Assembly: GCA_937874445.1 (NCBI GenBank)
Contig: CALNAL010000159.1
Location: 1 to 9,085, forward strand
Direction of reading: 5' to 3'
From: an uncultured Acetobacteraceae bacterium
GTDB taxonomy: Bacteria > Pseudomonadota > Alphaproteobacteria > Acetobacterales > Acetobacteraceae
Length of the DNA: 9,085 nucleotides
Part shown: one piece after another, positions 5,062 through 9,085 of the stretch
Layout of the letters: every line of letters begins with the position of its first letter
How positions within the stretch are numbered: position 1 is the stretch's first letter
Notes under the pieces: model-generated
Databases searched by the model: none
What the model saw: only the letters and a program-made list of their open reading frames with translations
Told to the model about the DNA's origin: nothing
Translations under genes and position numbers: made by a program

Positions 5062-6314
5062 GCGGGGGGCGCGAGCAGCAGGCGGTTGATGGCGGAGAGC
5101 TTCTCCCAGGTTTCGCGCCAGGCGCGGCGGAAGGCGGGGTCGGGCGTGCCGCGTTCGGCCAGCAGGGCGGCCAGCGCGCCCACCGTGCGGGTGCCGTCGA
5201 TGGCCTTCAGGATGGGGGCGGCGAGCGCCGGCAGGGCCAGGGGCACGCGCAGCCCGTCGATGAGGAAGGTCAGGGCGCCGTCGGGGCGCAGCCCGGCGGC
5301 GAGGTTCTCGCCCGGGGTCTCGCGCAGCACCGGCACCGCGGCGTCGTCCAGCGCATCGACGGATTCGCGGGGCTCGCCGGCGCGGCGGCAGTAGACGACA
5401 TGGGTGCTCATGTTGGCCATCAGCGCCTCGGCCAGCGCGGCGCGCTCGGCCGGGGGCAGGGCGGCGGCACGGGCCCGCAGCCTGGGGTCGGCGAGATAGG
5501 TGGCCGGGTCGTAGCGGAGCGGCTCCATCAGCGCCGTGGGGGCCAGGCCGGCGCCCGCCAGCAGGGCGAACAGCTCGGGGATCGTATAGGCACGGTCGCG
5601 CGGGTTGAGCAGCAGGTCGGTGAGGCCGGCGTCGCCGCCGGTGAGGTGGTCGGCGAAGTTGCGGTTGAGGCGCAGCCAGTTGCTTTCCGGCAGGGCGCGC
5701 ATCACCCGCCGCGCCGCGTCGAGCCGCTCGGCCAGCGGGCGGTCGGGGGGCGCGAGCAGGCGCAGCGCGTCCTGCACCATGTAGACGCCGGTGCGGCCGT
5801 GCGGGGCATAGACCATCAGGCCGAGGCCGCCGCCGGGGGCGAGCACCGAGAGCAGGGCGGAAAGCCCCGCCGCCGGGTCGGGCAGATGGTGCAGCACGCC
5901 GCAGCAGTCGATGTAGTCGAAGGGGCCGAGGCCGGAGCCCGGCAGGTCGAGCAGCGAGCGGTGCTCCCAGACGATGTTGGTCAGGCCGCGCGCCTCGGCG
6001 CGGGCGCGGGCGATGGCCTCCGCCGCACCGGAGCGGTCGAGCCAGGTGACCCGGCCGGGCTGGCCGAGGGCGGCCATCTGGGCGGCCAGCATGATGGTGG
6101 CATCCCCGGTGCCGCCACCGGCCACCAGCACGTTGAGCGGGCGCGAACGGGGGCGGCGGGCGCCGAACACCCACCAGTCGATCTCGCGCAGGTGGCTCGG
6201 GCTGCCGACGATCAGGCGCTTCTTCTCGTCGCGCGGGTCGCGCTGCGGATAGGGAAAGGCCTCGTACTGGGCGGCGAGGCGGGAATCGGTGGCGTCGGTG
6301 TTGGATGCGGACAT
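5058..6314 (-). CDS. Class I SAM-dependent methyltransferase with C-terminal winged-helix-like extension
   Basis: A 418-residue protein. The N-terminus carries AAQYEAFPYPQRDPRDE (14-30), a leader seen in a family of uncharacterised bacterial methyltransferases. The Rossmann core follows: motif I VLVAGGGTGDAT (62-73), Asp93 at the end of strand 2 (VTWLDRS, ribose contact), FDYIDCCGVLHHLPDP (132-147) as motif IV, and LAPGGGLGLMVYAPHGR shortly after. The remaining half is unlike a minimal methyltransferase. Its last 80 or so residues (ALTFLIDGLRVPL, then LPALAAPILKAIDGTRTVGAL) resemble the winged-helix tail of protein-lysine methyltransferase-like proteins, which is a suggestion from memory. The substrate is unknown. 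ATG 6314 is chosen because the conserved leader starts just after it; the open frame continues upstream to 7211, but only antisense to the TrmH-family gene. Its stop overlaps the DUF218 start, so the two form an operon. Confidence 0.85.
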   Translation of the reverse strand: MSASNTDATDSRLAAQYEAFPYPQRDPRDEKKRLIVGSPSHLREIDWWVFGARRPRSRPLNVLVAGGGTGDATIMLAAQMAALGQPGRVTWLDRSGAAEAIARARAEARGLTNIVWEHRSLLDLPGSGLGPFDYIDCCGVLHHLPDPAAGLSALLSVLAPGGGLGLMVYAPHGRTGVYMVQDALRLLAPPDRPLAERLDAARRVMRALPESNWLRLNRNFADHLTGGDAGLTDLLLNPRDRAYTIPELFALLAGAGLAPTALMEPLRYDPATYLADPRLRARAAALPPAERAALAEALMANMSTHVVYCRRAGEPRESVDALDDAAVPVLRETPGENLAAGLRPDGALTFLIDGLRVPLALPALAAPILKAIDGTRTVGALAALLAERGTPDPAFRRAWRETWEKLSAINRLLLAPPA

Positions 6315-6338
6315 GAGAATGGGGCATAGAACACAGCC
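6315..6338. promoter_or_regulatory. 24-bp divergent start-to-start spacer
   Basis: Only 24 bp separate the ATG of the minus-strand methyltransferase (6314) from the ATG of the plus-strand TrmH-family gene (6339). No Shine-Dalgarno core precedes either start. Each promoter must therefore lie at least partly inside the opposite gene, and one or both mRNAs may be leaderless. Boxes were not assigned. Confidence 0.6.
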
Positions 6339-6944
6339 ATGAATCCCGCCAGAACCCGCGGCTACTTCGGCATCGGTGTCGAAGGAATTTCCAAGTCGGC
6401 CAACGTGGGCGCGCTGCTGCGCACCGCCCATGCCTTCGGCGCGGCCTATTGCTTCCTCGTCGGGACGGGGTTCGATTCCCGGGCGGGGCGGTCGGCCGAT
6501 ACCGCCGACACGCCGGCCCACGTGCCGCTGTGGCGCTTCGATTCGGTGGCCGACCTGCGCCTGCCCGACCGCTGCGTGCTGGTGGGGGTGGAGATCACCG
6601 AGGAGGCCGCGGAGCTGCCGAGCTTCCGCCATCCGCTCGATGCCGCCTACGTGCTGGGGCCGGAGCGCTCCAGCCTCTCGCCGGAGATGATGGCGCGCTG
6701 CCGGCACGTGGTGCGCATTCCCACCCGCTTCTCGCTCAACCTGGCCGTGGCCGGGGCGCTGGTGCTCTACGACCGGCTGCTGCAAATGGGGCGTTTCCCC
6801 GACCGGCCGGTGGCGCCGGGAGGAAGCGTCGCGCCGCTGCCTCCGCCGCCCGCGCATGGCGCCCCGGCCTTCCGCCACACGCCGTTGAACTGGCATCCCC
6901 CCGGGGCAAAGACGAAAGATGGCCCGCAAAGGGACGGAACGTGA
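6339..6944 (+). CDS. SpoU/TrmH-family RNA 2'-O-methyltransferase
   Basis: A 201-residue SPOUT-fold enzyme expected to methylate a ribose 2'-OH in tRNA or rRNA using SAM bound in a trefoil knot. Motif 1 is N22-VGALLR28; motif 2 is VLGPERSSLS (105-114), with the conserved Glu at 109; motif 3 is RIPTRFSLNLAVAGALVLYD (126-145), with S132, L133 and N134 in the knot. It lacks the N-terminal L30-like RNA-binding domain found in RlmB-type enzymes and starts directly at the catalytic fold. Motif 2 departs from the usual G-x-E-x-x-G-L by having Ser in place of the second Gly. A proline-rich tail (about 155-201) follows the fold, of unknown role. The RNA target cannot be named from sequence. It is first in a plus-strand run with the IalB-family gene 36 bp on and rlmN after it. 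It is divergent from the methyltransferase operon by 24 bp. Confidence 0.88.
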   Translation: MNPARTRGYFGIGVEGISKSANVGALLRTAHAFGAAYCFLVGTGFDSRAGRSADTADTPAHVPLWRFDSVADLRLPDRCVLVGVEITEEAAELPSFRHPLDAAYVLGPERSSLSPEMMARCRHVVRIPTRFSLNLAVAGALVLYDRLLQMGRFPDRPVAPGGSVAPLPPPPAHGAPAFRHTPLNWHPPGAKTKDGPQRDGT

Positions 6945-6966
6945 AGCGGCTGAAACTTGCCTGAGA

Positions 6967-6973
6967 GGGAGGA
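6967..6973 (+). promoter_or_regulatory. Strong Shine-Dalgarno that decides the IalB-family start
   Basis: GGGAGGA lies 7 nt before ATG 6981. It rules against the upstream in-frame TTG at 6957, which would place this site inside the coding region. Confidence 0.75.
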
Positions 6974-6980
6974 CGACCTT

Positions 6981-7544
6981 ATGACTTTGCCCATGCGCAC
7001 CCTGCTCTCTATTCTCGCGATCTCGCTGCTGGCCGGGCCGGTGGCAGCCGCCCCGCAACCCCACAAGGCGGCCGCTCCCGCCAAGCCCCATCCGGCCAAG
7101 ACGGAAAGGGCCCCCGAGCCCAAGCAGATCGGCCAGTTCGAGGACTGGGTGGCGGCGACCTCCTCCGAGCACGGGCAGCTCATCTGCTACGCGCTGACCT
7201 ACGCCAAGCATTCCGCCCCGGCGCTGCCCGGACGCGAGAAAGTGGTGATGACCGTCACCGAGCGCCCCAGCGGACGCGACGCGGTGGCCATCAGCGCCGG
7301 CTTCACCTATGCCGCCAACGCCGCGGTGACCGTGCAGGTCGATCAGACCGCGCTCGACTTCTACACCGCCGGCCGCAGCGCCTTCGCCCGCGACGGCAAG
7401 GCCGCCGTGGCCATCTTCGGCAAGGCCAGGGACGCCTCCGCCCGCTCGCCCGGGCCGAAGAACGCCACCGTGGTGGACAGCTTCAGCCTCAAGGGCTTCT
7501 CCGCCGCCTACGCCGCCATCACCAAAGCCTGCCCGGCCAAGTAG
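6981..7544 (+). CDS. Invasion-associated locus B (IalB) family periplasmic protein
   Basis: A 187-residue exported protein. The signal peptide is residues 1 to about 24 (hydrophobic TLLSILAISLLAGPVAAA, cleavage near AAA-P). A Lys/Pro/Ala-rich linker (25-48) leads into an IalB domain: GQFEDWVAATSSEHGQLICY (51-70, in place of the usual FGDW-x-V), VTERPSGRD, a strand-rich AVAISAGFTYAANAAVTVQVD, FYTAGRSAFA, then VVDSFSLKGFSAAYAAITKAC (164-184). Cys69 and Cys184 are the expected disulphide pair. The name comes from Bartonella, but the family is widespread in free-living alphaproteobacteria, so no invasion role is implied; an envelope function is likely and the precise one unknown. ATG 6981 is set by a strong ribosome site. 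It ends 20 bp before rlmN, a neighbourhood I recall as common in alphaproteobacteria. Confidence 0.85.
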   Translation: MTLPMRTLLSILAISLLAGPVAAAPQPHKAAAPAKPHPAKTERAPEPKQIGQFEDWVAATSSEHGQLICYALTYAKHSAPALPGREKVVMTVTERPSGRDAVAISAGFTYAANAAVTVQVDQTALDFYTAGRSAFARDGKAAVAIFGKARDASARSPGPKNATVVDSFSLKGFSAAYAAITKACPAK

Positions 7545-7564
7545 CGGGCAGCAGGAACCCGACC

Positions 7565-8761
7565 ATGGCAGACACCGGCGCCCCCGCCGACCTCGACGAG
7601 GCCGAGCGGGCCCGCATCCTTGCCAAGACCGCCCGTTTCGCCCCGCCCCCGGCCGTGACCGCCGACGGACGGCGCGAACTCGTCGGCCTCTCGCGCGAGG
7701 AGCTGAAGGCGGTGCTGGTCGAGGCCGGCATGGAGCCCTTCCGCGCCAAGCAGGTGTGGCACTGGATCTACTACCAGGGCGCGACCGATTTCGCGCGCAT
7801 GTCCACCATCGCCAAGCCCACCCAGGCGAAGCTGGCCGAGCGGTTCGTGATCGGCCGGCCCGAGGTGGCCGCCGTGCAGACCTCCACCGACGAAACCCGC
7901 AAGTGGCTGTTCCGCTTCCGCGACGGGCAGGAGGCCGAGACCGTCTATATCCCCGACAAGTGGGAAGACCGCGGCGCCGTCTGCATGTCCTCGCAGGTGG
8001 GCTGCACCCTGGCCTGCCGCTTCTGCCACACCGGCACCCAGGTTCTGGCGCGCAACCTCGGCGCGGCCGAGATCGTCGGCCAGTTCATGGCCGCCCGCGA
8101 CGCCTACGGCGAATGGCCCAGCCCCAAGGGCGAAACCCCCCGGCTGCTGTCCACCGTCGTCATGATGGGCATGGGCGAGCCGCTGTACAACTACGAGAAC
8201 GTCGCCAAGGCCATCCGCATCGCCATGGACGGCGAGGGGATCGGCCTCTCCCGCCGGCGCATCACCCTCTCCACCTCGGGCGTGGTGCCGATGATGGACC
8301 GCTGCGGGGCGGACCTCGCGGTGAACCTCGCCGTCTCGCTGCATGCCGTGCGCGACGATCTGCGCGACGAGCTGGTGCCGCTCAACCGCAAATATCCCAT
8401 CCGCGAGGTGCTCGATGCCTGCCGGCGCTACCCGGCGGCGAGCAACGCCCGGCGCATCACCTTCGAATACATCATGCTCAAGGGCGTCAACGACAGCCCC
8501 GCCGAGGCGCACGAACTGATCCGGCTGATCGCCGGCATCCCCGCCAAGGTGAACCTCATCCCCTTCAACCCCTGGCCGGGCAGCCCCTTCGAGACCAGTA
8601 CCCCGGCGGCGATCGACCGCTTCGCCGAGATCGTCAACGACGCCGGCTTCTCCTCGCCGGTGCGCACGCCGCGCGGGCGCGATATCCTCGCCGCCTGCGG
8701 CCAGCTGCGCACCGAAAGCCAGCGCCAGCGCGCGGGGACGGACGCGGGAGAGAAAGGGTAG
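7565..8761 (+). CDS. rlmN: 23S rRNA A2503 / tRNA A37 C2-methyltransferase RlmN (radical SAM)
   Basis: A 398-residue radical-SAM enzyme that adds a methyl group to C2 of adenosine 2503 in 23S rRNA and, in E. coli, of A37 in some tRNAs. Evidence: the N-terminal HhH-like RNA-binding region with FRAKQVWHWIYYQG (59-72); VCMSSQVGCTLACRFCHTG with cluster ligands Cys147, Cys151 and Cys154; Cys140, matching the E. coli Cys118 that resolves the protein-RNA adduct; Cys378 in ILAACGQL, matching methyl-carrying Cys355; and MMGMGEPLYNYENV (SAM-binding GEP), TLSTSGVVP, AVSLHA and PFNPWPG motifs. Both catalytic cysteines distinguish RlmN from unrelated radical-SAM proteins. ATG 7565 has AGGA 8 nt upstream. 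The protein is slightly longer at both ends than E. coli RlmN. Its stop codon lies inside a short GGGTAA repeat. It probably shares a transcript with the two genes upstream. Confidence 0.97.
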   Translation: MADTGAPADLDEAERARILAKTARFAPPPAVTADGRRELVGLSREELKAVLVEAGMEPFRAKQVWHWIYYQGATDFARMSTIAKPTQAKLAERFVIGRPEVAAVQTSTDETRKWLFRFRDGQEAETVYIPDKWEDRGAVCMSSQVGCTLACRFCHTGTQVLARNLGAAEIVGQFMAARDAYGEWPSPKGETPRLLSTVVMMGMGEPLYNYENVAKAIRIAMDGEGIGLSRRRITLSTSGVVPMMDRCGADLAVNLAVSLHAVRDDLRDELVPLNRKYPIREVLDACRRYPAASNARRITFEYIMLKGVNDSPAEAHELIRLIAGIPAKVNLIPFNPWPGSPFETSTPAAIDRFAEIVNDAGFSSPVRTPRGRDILAACGQLRTESQRQRAGTDAGEKG

Positions 8762-8780
8762 GGGTAAGGGTAAGGGTAAG
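8755..8780. repeat. Short GGGTAA tandem repeat overlapping the rlmN stop
   Basis: GGGTA, GGGGTAA, GGGTAA, GGGTAA and GG follow one another across the rlmN TAG (8759-8761). This is a simple-sequence tract prone to replication slippage. Because the stop is in the first unit, changes in repeat number further on would not alter the protein. It abuts the truncated copy of the three-stem-loop element. Confidence 0.85.
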
Positions 8781-8782
8781 GC

Positions 8783-8843
8783 CTTCTTTTCCTGAAGGAA
8801 AAGAAGCAAAAGGACTTTATTCTTTTGGCTCCGCGTCTGCCCC
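8783..8843 (+). repeat. Three-stem-loop intergenic repeat, copy 3 (truncated)
   Basis: A 36-nt stretch (8783-8818) is identical to copies 1 and 2, covering all of stem 1 (8783-8792 with 8797-8806) and the CAAAAGGACTTT that follows. The 5' arm of stem 2 (8827-8835) and part of its loop match copy 1 through 8843, then the sequence diverges. The 3' arm of stem 2, all of stem 3, and the 5' purine-rich lead are missing. Stem 1 lies 21 nt after the rlmN stop and is the best candidate for a 3'-end hairpin of that operon. Confidence 0.9.
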
Positions 8844-8916
8844 CGGCGCCCTGCCTCCCCCTCACCGCAATGCCGCGGGCCGGAAAAGTGAAGCGTATTC
8901 CGACATCCAAGGGTAG

Positions 8917-8934
8917 GGTGGGCTTCAGCCCACC
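8917..8934. repeat. Short palindrome GGTGGGCT-TC-AGCCCACC
   Basis: A perfect 8-bp inverted repeat with a 2-nt centre, preceded by GGGTAG. From memory, this GTGGGCT/AGCCCAC palindrome is a frequent intergenic motif in many bacterial genomes, often part of small repeat families. A T6 run lies at 8956-8961, too far to make it a classic terminator. The rest of 8844-9000 holds no gene that I can support. Confidence 0.6.
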
Positions 8935-8964
8935 GCCTCGCTCCTCCGCCTCCGCTTTTTTCCT

Positions 8965-8993
8965 TTGCCTCCCGGCGCCGAGTGTGCTAGGAA
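8965..8993 (+). promoter_or_regulatory. Candidate promoter for the gene at 9001
   Basis: TTGCCT (8965-8970) is followed after 17 nt by TAGGAA (8988-8993), within GTGTGCTAGGAA. The TTGC/CTAG arrangement fits alphaproteobacterial housekeeping promoters better than the E. coli consensus. Initiation would be near 9000, so the message may be leaderless; alternatively AGGA at 8989-8992 is a Shine-Dalgarno and the promoter is further upstream. Confidence 0.4.
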
Positions 8994-9000
8994 TGTTTTC

Positions 9001-9085
9001 ATGAATGCAGCGGCCTTCCTCTCCCGTCTTTCCACCATCCTCGCGGCCCTCGCCGCGCTGGTCGCCGCGCGTCTCCTCCACCATC
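9001..9085 (+). CDS. Start of an unidentified gene (partial, 28 codons visible)
   Basis: ATG 9001 opens a frame that runs to the window edge without a stop. The visible N-terminus is MNAAAFLSRLSTILAALAALVAARLLHH, an alanine/leucine-rich hydrophobic helix suggesting a membrane anchor or uncleaved signal. AGGA lies 8 nt upstream and a candidate promoter just before that. Nothing in these few residues identifies the family. The frame could be chance given the GC bias, but the upstream signals favour a real gene start. Confidence 0.5.
   Translation, partial: MNAAAFLSRLSTILAALAALVAARLLHH

Noticed and set aside
5400..6329. 309-codon plus-strand open frame
   Set aside because: Antisense shadow of the methyltransferase, without a recognisable domain.
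6315..7211. In-frame N-terminal extension of the methyltransferase to 7211
   Set aside because: Antisense to the TrmH-family gene and the start of the IalB-family gene; the conserved leader of the methyltransferase begins right after ATG 6314.
7508..8809. 433-codon minus-strand open frame
   Set aside because: Antisense shadow of rlmN; its N-terminal part is just the translated repeat element and hexamer tract.

Overview
The window is GC-rich chromosomal DNA that looks alphaproteobacterial, most likely Rhodospirillales and perhaps Acetobacteraceae. The evidence is an AapJ-type general amino-acid binding protein, a DUF1489 protein, an IalB-family periplasmic protein next to rlmN, and the strong third-position GC bias that opens long antisense frames. 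The family-level placement is an inference and rests partly on memory of similar intergenic repeats in that family. No tRNA, rRNA, CRISPR array, phage or transposase gene was seen.

Layout. Left end: an aapJ-like gene on the minus strand (43-1071) followed by an intergenic hairpin at the window edge. It is divergent from a DUF1489 gene (1259-1681, plus), and a 17-bp tandem repeat lies in the shared upstream region. Then come a small unlisted ORF for a secreted basic peptide (1803-1967, plus) and an AzgA-type NCS2 purine permease (2121-3407, plus). The permease faces nth, endonuclease III (3578-4276, minus). A minus-strand pair follows: a class I SAM methyltransferase (5058-6314) whose stop overlaps the start of a DUF218/YdcF-like protein (4501-5061) as ATGA. 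Only 24 bp separate the methyltransferase start from a divergent plus-strand cluster: a SpoU/TrmH RNA methyltransferase (6339-6944), an IalB-family protein (6981-7544) and rlmN (7565-8761). A new plus-strand gene begins at 9001 and runs off the window.

The most notable non-coding content is a repeated intergenic element of about 147 bp with three stem-loops. There are two full copies (3419-3565 and 4327-4472) and one truncated copy (8783-8843), all in the same orientation. In the third stem the two full copies differ at two base pairs, and both differences are fully compensated, which argues that the fold is maintained as RNA or as a DNA cruciform. All copies sit at gene ends, so a role in transcript termination or 3'-end stability is plausible but unproven.

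Functionally the genes are mostly housekeeping: nutrient uptake (amino acids, purines), base-excision repair, and RNA modification by two methyltransferases of unrelated folds. They do not form one pathway. Nothing here is a convincing new defence or biosynthetic system. The repeat element, the small secreted peptide and the coupled methyltransferase/DUF218 pair deserve most attention.
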